Part shown: positions 44,508 to 52,684 of the stretch, piece after piece
Layout: each line of letters starts with the position of its first letter
How positions within the stretch are numbered: position 1 is the stretch's first letter
Assembly (NCBI RefSeq): GCF_047462415.1
Contig: NZ_JANSJE010000005.1
Span: 73,867-137,866, forward strand
Reading direction: 5' to 3'
DNA length: 64,000 nt
Source of the DNA: Thermostichus sp047462415
GTDB lineage: Bacteria; Cyanobacteriota; Cyanobacteriia; Thermostichales; Thermostichaceae
The notes under the pieces: generated by a model
Databases searched by the model: none
What the model saw: only the letters and a program-made list of their open reading frames with translations
What the model was told of the DNA's origin: nothing
Position numbers and translations under genes: made by a program

Positions 44508-45130
44508 CAGAGCAAGTAGAGCAGGATAAACAACACAATCCAAACTCCGTCCACAAAGTGCCAGTAGATCTCAGCAGCCTCGACGCCAAAGTAGTGTTGG
44601 GCGCTGTAGTGGCCCGGCTTCAGGGATCGCCAGAGCACCGCCAAAATAAACAGCAACCCCGCCGCCACGTGCAGCCCGTGGAACCCCGTCAAGACATAGA
44701 AGGTACTGGCAAACAAGTTGGTGGTGAGGCCAAACTCCAGGTGGCTGTACTCGTAGAGCTGCCCGGCCAGGAAGATGGCCCCCATCAGGGCAGTGAGGGC
44801 AAACCACAGCCGCAATCCCTTGACGTTATTGGCCTGGATGGCAGGCTTGGCCTGGTGGATAACCAAGCTGCTGGCGAGCAAAATTGCCGTGTTGATCCCA
44901 GGCAAGAGCAATTCCCGCTCCGGCGTCCCTTCCGGCGGCCAGACCGGGGCCGTGAGGCTGTAGGCCAAATAGGCCATGAACAGGCCCAAGAACAGACAGC
45001 CTTCCGCTACCAGGAACATCAGCAGACCAAAAACGCGATGATCTGGGTGCTCGGCATGAGCGGCATGGGCCTTAGTGTGGCCGACCATCAAGGCATCAGA
45101 AGCGAGGGATCCTTGCATATTCCTGTCCAC
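44507..45130 (-). CDS. ctaE: Cytochrome c oxidase subunit III
   Basis: 207 residues, about five hydrophobic helices, typical of bacterial subunit III. Conserved parts are FGLLMFLVAEGCLFLGLFMAY, VLTGFHGLHVAAGLLF, and the C-terminal HYFGVEAAEIYWHFVDGVWIVLFILLY. It stabilises subunit I of the aa3-type oxidase in the cytoplasmic or thylakoid membrane. It follows ctaD by about 120 bp and overlaps the small membrane-protein gene by the ATGA. Normal length for a cyanobacterium. Confidence 0.95.
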   Translation of the reverse strand: MDRNMQGSLASDALMVGHTKAHAAHAEHPDHRVFGLLMFLVAEGCLFLGLFMAYLAYSLTAPVWPPEGTPERELLLPGINTAILLASSLVIHQAKPAIQANNVKGLRLWFALTALMGAIFLAGQLYEYSHLEFGLTTNLFASTFYVLTGFHGLHVAAGLLFILAVLWRSLKPGHYSAQHYFGVEAAEIYWHFVDGVWIVLFILLYLL

Positions 45131-45249
45131 TTAAAATCAATTTTCGCCAAATTCCAGAGACTTCTCGAAACTGTAGGGGCAGCCCAGCCAAGATCAAGAC
45201 GGGAATACCCGACGAGCAGAGGATGGATACCCAGCGGGCAAGTCTCCTG

Positions 45250-46950
45250 CTAAGAAGAAGTAGGCTCCGCCTCAGCCAGCTCCCGCAAGCTCTGCAACTG
45301 GGCGGCCAAGTAATCCAAAGTCTCCTTGCTGTGCAGGCCGTAGTCGTAGGGGCCAGTTAGCAGGATGGGATCCCCGTAGAAGTTGTGGGCAGGCGGTGGG
45401 GAAGAAGTTGTCCACTCCAGAGTTAGAGCCTGCCAGGGGTTGTCTCCGGCCTTGGGCCCAGCTACCCAAGAGTAGATGGCGTTCACCAAGAAGGGCAGCG
45501 TGGAGATGGCCAGAATGAAAGCCCCCACCGAGCTAATCCAGTTGAGGTCGGCAAATTGCGGGTCGTACTGAGCCACGCGGCGGGGCATGCCCATTAGACC
45601 CAGCTTGTGCATCGGCAAAAAGCACATGTTGAAGCCGACAAAGGTCAGCGCAAAATGCACCCGTCCCCAGAACTCGTTCAGCAGCCGGCCGGTCATCTTG
45701 GGGAACCAGTGGTAGAGGCCGGCATAGATGCCGAACACGCTGCCGCCAAACAACACGTAGTGCAGGTGGGCCACCACAAAGTAGGTGTCGTGGACGTGGA
45801 TATCCAACGGCACCGAAGCAAGGATGATCCCGCTCAAGCCGCCGATGACAAACATGGAGATAAAGCCCATGCCAAACAACATGGCCGTCCGGTAGTGGAT
45901 CTTGCCGCCCCAGAGAGTGGCCAGCCAGCTAAACACCTTGATCCCGGTGGGAACGGCAATGGCCATGGTGGCGATCATGAAGAACACCCGCATCCAGTCG
46001 GGGGTACCGCTGGTAAACATGTGGTGAACCCAGACAATCAAGCCCAAAAAGCAGATGGCCAAGCTGGAGTAGGCAATGGCTTTGTAGGCAAAGATGGGCT
46101 TGCGGGCATGCACCGGCAAGATCTCCGAGATCATGCCGAACACCGGCAGAACCATGATGTACACCGCCGGGTGGGAGTAAAACCAGAACATGTGCTGGTA
46201 CACCACCGGATCCCCGCCGCCGCTGGGGTTGAAGAAGGCCGTGCCCGCCAACAGGTCAAAGCTAAGCAGGATCAGCGCCCCAGCCAGAACCGGCGTCGCG
46301 ATGAGAGTGATGATGGAAGCAGCCAGCATCGCCCAGCAAAACAGAGGCATATCCTCCATCTTCATGCCGGGCATGCGCATCTTGAGGATGGTTGTAATAA
46401 AGTTCACGGCCCCCAGAATGGAAGAGGTTCCGCCTAACAAAATGCTCAGGATCCAGAGTTCTTCTCCCACTTTGCCACTGATGAGGCTCAGCGGCGGATA
46501 CGAGGTCCAACCCGCTGCCGGGGCCTCGAGGAAGAGGCTGGCCAGCAGCAAAAGGCCGCTGGGTGGAATTAGCCAAAAGGCGACGGCGTTTAGCCTAGGA
46601 AAAGCCATGTCCCGCGCCCCGATCATCAGCGGCACCAGGTAGTTGCCAAAGCCCCCCATCAAAGCCGGGACAATCCACAAAAAGATCATGATTGTGGCGT
46701 GCAAGGTAAAGGCGCCGTTGTAGCGCTCAAAACCGAGAAAGTCGGCTTCGGGGGTGGCCAGCTCGGCCCGCACGGCTGTAGCCAGCGCTCCCCCCACCAA
46801 GTAGAAGAAAAAGGTGGTCACCAAATACTGGATCCCGATCACCTTGTGGTCGGTGGAGAAGGTAAAAAAGCGCCACCAGGGCTCGGCGGCAGGCTCCAGG
46901 CTGGCTTTGGGGGCGGCGGCAAAGGTGGGATTGTCCTGTAGCTGGGTCAT
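45250..46950 (-). CDS. ctaD: Cytochrome c oxidase subunit I
   Basis: 566 residues. The twelve-helix heme-copper oxidase core is intact: the heme a His in FTLHATIMIFLW, the CuB/cross-link segment YQHMFWFYSHPAVYIMVLPVFG, the K-channel region, the HHMFTSG pair, and HDTYFVVAHLHYVL for heme and CuB ligands. The Tyr of the His-Tyr cross-link is replaced in its usual context by HPAVYIM, where the Tyr is present. It reduces oxygen to water and pumps protons. It lies between ctaC and ctaE, 56 bp after ctaC. Confidence 0.97.
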   Translation of the reverse strand: MTQLQDNPTFAAAPKASLEPAAEPWWRFFTFSTDHKVIGIQYLVTTFFFYLVGGALATAVRAELATPEADFLGFERYNGAFTLHATIMIFLWIVPALMGGFGNYLVPLMIGARDMAFPRLNAVAFWLIPPSGLLLLASLFLEAPAAGWTSYPPLSLISGKVGEELWILSILLGGTSSILGAVNFITTILKMRMPGMKMEDMPLFCWAMLAASIITLIATPVLAGALILLSFDLLAGTAFFNPSGGGDPVVYQHMFWFYSHPAVYIMVLPVFGMISEILPVHARKPIFAYKAIAYSSLAICFLGLIVWVHHMFTSGTPDWMRVFFMIATMAIAVPTGIKVFSWLATLWGGKIHYRTAMLFGMGFISMFVIGGLSGIILASVPLDIHVHDTYFVVAHLHYVLFGGSVFGIYAGLYHWFPKMTGRLLNEFWGRVHFALTFVGFNMCFLPMHKLGLMGMPRRVAQYDPQFADLNWISSVGAFILAISTLPFLVNAIYSWVAGPKAGDNPWQALTLEWTTSSPPPAHNFYGDPILLTGPYDYGLHSKETLDYLAAQLQSLRELAEAEPTSS

Positions 46951-47006
46951 GGCAAAAGGCTCCTACTGGCGTCACCAGAACGTCCGTCAAGGGGAAAGGG
47001 ATCTCT

Positions 47007-48017
47007 CTAGCCCGCTGAGGGAAGGGATCCCGTTTGCGTCAGCGAGAGGGAGTCCTTGGGCAGTTGGAGTAGATCAGCAGGCGAGAGGCCCAAACGCTGC
47101 TGGTGAACTTGGACAAAGGCAGATTGTGGGTGAGGGTGGCGCTCAGCCAAGGCCAGGGCGCCGGTTCCGCCCCGAGCAGCCACAATTTGCTCCTGCTGCC
47201 AGCGCTCGAACTCTTCCGGCGTCTCCACAATCAGTTGCCCAGCCATCACCCCATGGTAGGGGCCGCATAGCTCGGCACAGATGATGGGATAGGTTCCTAG
47301 CTGCGTGGGCACAAACTCTAGGTGAGTCTCTCGGCCAGGGATCAGATCCTGCTTGAGGCGAAATTGCGGCACCCAGAAAGCGTGGTTGACATCCATAGCC
47401 GTCATGTTCAAGCGCACCCGCTTGTTAAGAGGCAGGTGCAGCTCACCGGCCACCAAACCCGACTCCGGATAGGTGAACATCCAGGCATATTGCATGCCCT
47501 GAACTTGAACCACCAGCTCTGGCCGGCCTGTTTCTTTTCCGGGCAGCACTGCAGGGGTGTAAGCATAGCCCGGATCCCCGGCTTCTGCCTCGTAGGCAGA
47601 CCCCATCGCCATGGCCGCGTGGACGTGGCCGCCAACATCGGCGCCCCCATACACCGCTTGATAGACATCGAGACTGGCCAGGCCCAACCAGAGGATGATC
47701 ACCGCCGGCACCGCCGTCCACACGATCTCCAGCAGCACGTTGCCGTGGTTGGGATCCCCATCTCCTCGATCGCCCCGCCGCTTACGGTAGCGGATAATGC
47801 AGTAGAGGAGTACCCCTTGCACCACCAAGAAGATCCCGGTGGCGATGGTGATCGTGCTGTTGAAGAGGCTATCGAACAAGGGAGCCGAGTTGGCAGCCGC
47901 TTCCGGAAGCAGATGGTGATTTTGGCCATACCAGAGACTGGCCAGGGTCAGCAGAACTCCGATACCCACCAAAAGGATGTTGCTCAGGGCACTCACGACT
48001 GCTTTTCCCCACTGCAA
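47007..48017 (-). CDS. ctaC: Cytochrome c oxidase subunit II
   Basis: 336 residues. Two N-terminal membrane helices (LSNILLVGIGVLLTLASLWY and ITIATGIFLVVQGVLLYCII) precede the cupredoxin domain. The CuA site is complete in CAELCGPYHGVMAG (C-x3-C-x3-H-x2-M) with an upstream His in NHAFWVPQF. It accepts electrons from cytochrome c6 or plastocyanin. The C-terminal 50 residues extend past the cupredoxin domain. The start is TTG 48017, since no ATG or GTG lies before the first helix. It heads the ctaC-ctaD-ctaE operon. Confidence 0.94.
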   Translation of the reverse strand: MQWGKAVVSALSNILLVGIGVLLTLASLWYGQNHHLLPEAAANSAPLFDSLFNSTITIATGIFLVVQGVLLYCIIRYRKRRGDRGDGDPNHGNVLLEIVWTAVPAVIILWLGLASLDVYQAVYGGADVGGHVHAAMAMGSAYEAEAGDPGYAYTPAVLPGKETGRPELVVQVQGMQYAWMFTYPESGLVAGELHLPLNKRVRLNMTAMDVNHAFWVPQFRLKQDLIPGRETHLEFVPTQLGTYPIICAELCGPYHGVMAGQLIVETPEEFERWQQEQIVAARGGTGALALAERHPHPQSAFVQVHQQRLGLSPADLLQLPKDSLSLTQTGSLPSAG

Positions 48018-48309
48018 GAAAGGCTTACTCCAGCAGATTGCCCAATAGGGCCTGCCGGATTGAACTTGGCTTTTTATACCTCTCAGATGCTAGCTCACAG
48101 GAATCGGAGAGGATGGCTCAGGCTTATGGATCTCTTCAGGATCTTCCAGGGATCGGCAGTTTCGGCAGACCTGCGCAGGGGCCGTACTACACGACTCTGG
48201 TGGAGAGGCATCTCTCCGAACAGAGGTTCTCGTTGCCCGTAGCCTGAGGTAGCGTGGGATAACCCCGCCAGTTGGGGGGTTAGAGAGATTCTGCACCGTT
48301 GTTTCGCCA

Positions 48310-49464
48310 ATGTCTTTTCCCCATTCATCGGCGACCTTTCTATCTGGCTTAGGGGATCCCCTGCCGATCCAAACCCCATCGACCGTCTCGGAGTTGGCCG
48401 GCATCCTCAAGGAGTGCCAGGGGCGGAAGGTGCTGCCGCTGGGGCAGGGGAGCAAGTGGAGCTGGGCCCAGGTTGCCGAGCCGGTGGATCTGGCTCTCAG
48501 CACCTCTGGCTTACGCCGGCTTATCGACCATGCGGCTGCCGATCTCACCGTCACGGTGGAAGCCGGTATGACCCTGGCAGAACTGCAACCCATCTTGGCA
48601 GAGCGGGGGCAATGGTGGCCGGTGGATCCCCTCTATCCAGATCGGGCCACCCTAGGGGGCATCATCGCCACCGCCGATACAGGTTCTCTGCGCTGGCGCT
48701 ACGGTGGGATCCGCGACTTGCTGCTGGGCATAACCTGGGTGCGGGCGGATGGGGAGGTGGCCAAAGCAGGCGGGCGGGTTGTCAAGAATGTTGCCGGCTA
48801 CGACCTGATGAAGCTGTTCACCGGATCCCTGGGCAGTTTGGGGATTCTGACCCAGGTAACCCTGCGGCTTTATCCTTTGCCAGCAGCCCAGTCTGCGTTG
48901 CTGGCTACGGGATCCCTGCCGGAGTTGGAGGTCTTGTGTCGGCAGGCGCTGACCGGCCCGGTTAACCCTGTGGGAGTGGATCTCTGGCTGAGGGCAGGGG
49001 GAGCTCAGGCCTGGCTCAGCTTTCATGGCTCGCAGCGAGCGGTTGCCCAACAGATGACCCAAATGCGGCGGCTGGCCCCCGCAGGGCTAACTTTGCAGGA
49101 AGTGAGTCCCAGCTCTCTGCCCCTGCCTCAACCCGGCTCAGAGGCGGTGCTGGCCAAGTTTGGGTGCCTGCCCAACCAGAGCCTGGCCACATTGGAGCAG
49201 TTTCAAGCTCTGTTTCCCGAGGCGCAGGTGCAACTGCACCGCGGCTGTGGGCTGGGACGGGCTTGGCTGGTTCAGCCAGAAGTGGGATCCCTGCTGCAAC
49301 TGCAGCGCCACCTCAAGTCTGTGGGCGGATTTCTCCTGCTTCTGGAAGCCCCACCGGCCCTGAAGCGGGCTCTTCCCCCCGACTTTGGCCCAGCCACCAG
49401 CTTGATGCGCAGGCTGAAGCAGCAATTCGACCCCACCGGCACCTTTAGCCCCAGTTGGATATGA
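48310..49464 (+). CDS. glcE: Glycolate dehydrogenase FAD subunit GlcE
   Basis: 384 residues. An FAD_binding_4 fold: LPLGQGSKWSWA, LTVTVEAGMTLAELQPIL, ATLGGIIATADTG, RYGGIRDLLLGITWVRADG and GGRVVKNVAGYDLMKLFTGSLGSLGI. The C-terminus ends like GlcE (LMRRLKQQFDPTGTFSP). It works with GlcD and GlcF in glycolate oxidation of photorespiration. GlcF is encoded at 17.4 kb, far away. The ATG at 48310 is divergent from ctaC with about 290 bp between. The family lacks the C-terminal domain of GlcD, which agrees with the length. Confidence 0.9.
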   Translation: MSFPHSSATFLSGLGDPLPIQTPSTVSELAGILKECQGRKVLPLGQGSKWSWAQVAEPVDLALSTSGLRRLIDHAAADLTVTVEAGMTLAELQPILAERGQWWPVDPLYPDRATLGGIIATADTGSLRWRYGGIRDLLLGITWVRADGEVAKAGGRVVKNVAGYDLMKLFTGSLGSLGILTQVTLRLYPLPAAQSALLATGSLPELEVLCRQALTGPVNPVGVDLWLRAGGAQAWLSFHGSQRAVAQQMTQMRRLAPAGLTLQEVSPSSLPLPQPGSEAVLAKFGCLPNQSLATLEQFQALFPEAQVQLHRGCGLGRAWLVQPEVGSLLQLQRHLKSVGGFLLLLEAPPALKRALPPDFGPATSLMRRLKQQFDPTGTFSPSWI

Positions 49465-49598
49465 AGGCCACCGCTTCTTCCCCGGCATCCTGCTGGCCAA
49501 ACGGCTGGTTCCGGTGCATTATAGATCTATAAGAACTTGAAACATTTCTTAATATCACTTCTCGGGATCTCAGCGTCAAAGCCAAAAAAGAGGTCAGC

Positions 49599-50411
49599 AT
49601 GAGCATTGAGTGGCAACGGATACTCCGCATTGGGGTGATTTTTTGCATTGGGTTGTTGATTGGGGTCGGCGGAGGATCCCTGACCTGGGCGCAACCGGCC
49701 CTGCCGGTGGTGCCGATGGAGCTGCCTCAGCCGCCTCTGCCGGTTTTGGACTTAGCGGATCAGTTGACCAGCAGCCAAGAAGCCCAACTGGCGCAGCACC
49801 TGAACAAGCTAGAGCAAGACACCGGTTGGAAGCTGCGGGTGCTGACTCAGTTTGACCAAACGCCGGGCCGGCAAGTGAAAGAGTATTGGGGCCTGAATGA
49901 GCGCAGCGTTTTGATGGTGGCGGATCCCAGGGGCGGCAACTTGCTGGCGTTTAATGTGGGGGATGCCGTGCGAGAGATCTTGCCGCGCACCTTTTGGATT
50001 GAGCTGCAATCTCGCTTTGGCAACCAATTCTACGTGCGGGAGCACGGTACTCAGCGCGCCATCCTGGAGACCGTCGACGTCTTGGATCGCTGTTTTCACC
50101 AGGGGGGCTGCCGGGTGGTGCCCGGCCTGCCTCAAGAGCAGTGGATCCTGACGTTGGTGACCTCGATTTTGGGAGGGATCGTGTTCGGGTTTGCCGGCAA
50201 GCCCCGCCATGCGGAGGAGCTGTTTAACTGGCGCTGGGCTTTGCTCATTTCTCCTCTGTGGTTCATTTTGTTTGGGGCTTTCGGTATTGGCCCGGTGGTC
50301 ACGCGCACCCAGGACTGGATCCCCTTGCTGCGCAATGTCTTGGGGTTTCTGGCAGGGGCCTTGGTGATCTACCTAGCTCCCATTGCTCGCCCGGCAGTGG
50401 ATCAGCAATAG
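49599..50411 (+). CDS. psb32: TPM-domain protein, Psb32-like
   Basis: 270 residues. A signal anchor (about 10-30, ending in TWAQPA) is followed by a TPM domain (VLDLADQLTSSQEAQLAQHLNKLEQD, then VLTQFDQTPG) and two or three C-terminal membrane helices (WILTLVTSILGGIVFGF, WALLISPLWFILFGAFGI, VLGFLAGALVIYLAPI). The domain arrangement matches Psb32, which protects and helps repair photosystem II. The start has AAAGAGG upstream. A hairpin repeat lies 3' of it. The symbol is assigned by architecture and family, not experiment. Confidence 0.82.
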   Translation: MSIEWQRILRIGVIFCIGLLIGVGGGSLTWAQPALPVVPMELPQPPLPVLDLADQLTSSQEAQLAQHLNKLEQDTGWKLRVLTQFDQTPGRQVKEYWGLNERSVLMVADPRGGNLLAFNVGDAVREILPRTFWIELQSRFGNQFYVREHGTQRAILETVDVLDRCFHQGGCRVVPGLPQEQWILTLVTSILGGIVFGFAGKPRHAEELFNWRWALLISPLWFILFGAFGIGPVVTRTQDWIPLLRNVLGFLAGALVIYLAPIARPAVDQQ

Positions 50412-50778
50412 CCGACTCTTGACAGACTCCCAGCATCGAGGATCAGCGGTTTTCCAACGGCACTTATAAAGCTTACGGCCCGCTTGTGCGAGCAGTCTGG
50501 TCGGCCATTCCGCTGGCGCTCCTCGGACGAAGTCCTTGCAGCGGTGCTTATAACTCCCCTCTCCCTCTGGGAGAGGGGCTGGGGGTGAGGGCTGCTCCCT
50601 CTGGGAGAGGGGCTGGGGGTGAGGGCTGGGAGAGGGGCTGGGGGTGAGGGCAGCGACGCGGAGCGCTTGGGCTGGCGGCAAAGTATCTTAATCTTGTTGG
50701 AAACGACTATATCTCCCCGTCCGAGCCTGCCACTTGGGGGGCAAGGCTGGAAAATGCTAGAATCGACAAGCCTAAACT
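50412..50778. other. Intergenic region with repeat copy 3
   Basis: About 370 bp between psb32 and tRNA-Thr. It contains the third copy of the dispersed hairpin repeat. A preceding stretch (about 50500-50550) shares GCGCTCCTCGGACG with the 5' end of the nth gene at 40118. I see no gene. Confidence 0.5.
50556..50671 (+). repeat. Dispersed GC-rich hairpin repeat, copy 3
   Basis: A 10-bp stem CCCCTCTCCC (50556-50565) with GGGAGAGGGG (50569-50578) around TCT is followed by three units ending GGGGGTGAGGG. The tail is CAGCGACGCGGAGCGCTTGGG. It lies 3' of psb32 in the same orientation. The units show CTGGGGG where copy 2 has CCGGGGG. Confidence 0.85.
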
Positions 50779-50851
50779 GCTGGTGTAGCTCAGTTGGTAG
50801 AGCACTCGACTTGTAATCGAGCGGTCGTCAGTTCGAGTCTGACCATCAGCT
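50779..50851 (+). tRNA. tRNA-Thr(TGT)
   Basis: A cloverleaf with acceptor stem GCTGGTG/CATCAGC (one G-T pair), D arm AGCTCAGTTGGTAGAGC, anticodon arm CTCGA-CTTGTAA-TCGAG with anticodon TGT, and T arm TCAGTTCGAGTCTGA. The discriminator is T, and no CCA is encoded. Confidence 0.95.
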
Positions 50852-51008
50852 TTCTTGGCCGCTGTAGGGCTTGACTCTGCCATGTCTGTCCTCTCGCTGA
50901 AGCGGAACTCAGCTTCTACACTGGTGGTTAGATGGCTGCAGCGGGATCCCTGCTTGGTTGGGCCTATCCACTCAGCCGCTTGGGTTGTTCTCCTGAATTC
51001 TTGCTTGG

Positions 51009-52619
51009 ATGTCTATGTCCGGTCTCCCAGCCGCCACGATTCGTCGATTGCAAAAGTTGCCCCAGGTGCCCTCGGTGTGGGAAGGGGATCGCCACACCCT
51101 CTTGGGATTGCCGCCCCTGGGATCGCAAACGGAAGGGGAGTGCATCCTGTGGGTGGATGGCATCCAGGGAGTGGTACGGGCCATGGAAGTGGTGCCCGCT
51201 GGCTCGGGTGTTGAGCCGATGGTGCGAACCTTGATCATGGCTATGGAGCAGCCCCATGCTGCTTCGCCCGCTCGTCCCCAAAAGATCGTCGTGCGGGATC
51301 GAGAGGTGCAGTTTTTCTTGCGCGGCATTCTGCACGAGCTGGACATCAAGGTGGAATGCCAGCCGGCATTGCCCTTGATCGACGAGATCCTGCAGAGCTT
51401 TCAAGAGGCCAACGGGCGGATCCCTCCCCCGCTGCCAGAAAACTATGCTGAGCTGCTGGCCGGCAGAGCCCTCACCCTCTGGCGAGATGCTCCCTGGAAT
51501 TACCTAGAGGATCACCAAATCTTAGCGCTCGACCTCAACCACTGGGATATCCAAACCCTTTACGTCTCGGTGATGGGGCGATTGGGCATGGAGTATGGGG
51601 TGCTTTTTTATCGCTCGCTGCCTTCCCTCAAACAGTTTCGCCAGGATGCGGGGCAGCCGGATACTCCCGAAGAGATGGAAGAGGCCTTCCTCAGGCAAGA
51701 TTGTCTCTATCTCACCTTTCAAGCTCGCCATCCTGAGCTCAACGAACTGCCGGATCTGGACTTGGCAGAGTTGGATCCCGATGAAATTGAGCCGAACTTC
51801 GGCACCATTCACCCTCTGGAAGGCTTGCGCGTGACTTTGCAGGAGGATGAGGCGGCGGTCTTGGCGGTGGCCCTGGAAGCCTTGCATCGCTTCTTCAAGC
51901 AGTACCACCGCAGGCTGGAAGAGGACTTTCAACCCTATCAGGGTCGGTACCGCATTCCCAACCCCCAGGCGGAAGGGGAAACCCTCTCGGTGCAAGTGCG
52001 CACCTTGCCAGACTTGGCTGCAGAGCTTCTGGAGCTGGAAGGAGACGAAGAGGAGGAGGAGCACACCCAAACCCTGCTGCGGGATGATTTGGTGCCTGAG
52101 GGTGCCCAACTGGGCCTGGGGGTGTTGCCGTGGACAACGGTGGAAATGCTGCGTCGCACGGGGCAGTGGCATCCACTCCCGCAAAGCAAGCTGGTGCAAA
52201 GGGGAGAAGGGCTGCCGGTGGTGATCGTGCGCACTTCCCGCTCCAAAGCGAAGCAGTTGATCGAGAATTTGCGTGGAGAAGGCGGGCCCCAGGGCGTTTG
52301 TTTCAACACAGGGGTAGATCCCTTCGATGGCGATCGCTACGACCTGGAAATTGTGCAAACGGGCAATCGCGACCTGCACCTGTTCGGGGAGTTTCCCGAA
52401 GATGATCCCGTTCACTCCATGGCCCGCAAGCGCTGGGAACGGTGGTGCCGGGCGACGGGTGGCTATTGCGGCTTGGTGGTGGCGATGGGGGTGAATTCTG
52501 TGACTCCAGAGCTGCAAGTGCGCCACATTCTGGCCCTATTTGAGATGCAGGCGCTCAACCCGACGGGATTGGGGCTGGGGCCGATGGTGCGCATCGGCCG
52601 GCAGTTGCATTTGCCTTGA
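51009..52619 (+). CDS. Cyanobacterial protein of unknown function (possibly DUF6930)
   Basis: 536 residues, soluble. I recall similar cyanobacterial proteins placed in DUF6930, but I am not certain. Visible features are an N-terminal region GLPAATIRRLQKLPQVPSVW, a middle acidic block (LDLAELDPDEIEPNF, then LEGDEEEEEHTQ near residue 345), and a C-terminal domain with VVIVRTSRSKAKQLIENLR and WCRATGGYCGLVVAMG. No membrane segments or catalytic motif are recognised. The ATG at 51009 is taken, and a second ATG follows two codons on. The next gene begins at or just after its stop, so the two are likely cotranscribed. Confidence 0.7.
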   Translation: MSMSGLPAATIRRLQKLPQVPSVWEGDRHTLLGLPPLGSQTEGECILWVDGIQGVVRAMEVVPAGSGVEPMVRTLIMAMEQPHAASPARPQKIVVRDREVQFFLRGILHELDIKVECQPALPLIDEILQSFQEANGRIPPPLPENYAELLAGRALTLWRDAPWNYLEDHQILALDLNHWDIQTLYVSVMGRLGMEYGVLFYRSLPSLKQFRQDAGQPDTPEEMEEAFLRQDCLYLTFQARHPELNELPDLDLAELDPDEIEPNFGTIHPLEGLRVTLQEDEAAVLAVALEALHRFFKQYHRRLEEDFQPYQGRYRIPNPQAEGETLSVQVRTLPDLAAELLELEGDEEEEEHTQTLLRDDLVPEGAQLGLGVLPWTTVEMLRRTGQWHPLPQSKLVQRGEGLPVVIVRTSRSKAKQLIENLRGEGGPQGVCFNTGVDPFDGDRYDLEIVQTGNRDLHLFGEFPEDDPVHSMARKRWERWCRATGGYCGLVVAMGVNSVTPELQVRHILALFEMQALNPTGLGLGPMVRIGRQLHLP

Positions 52620-52684
52620 CTGGCCAGAGGTTGTTCAAATTAAGGATCCCAACAGGCTGGAAGCTGCTCAAAAGAGGCAAGATA

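Noticed and set aside
40117..50529. Shared 14-mer GCGCTCCTCGGACG at the nth 5' end and before repeat copy 3
   Set aside because: Too short to claim a repeat family from two copies. Noted only as a possible repeat fragment.
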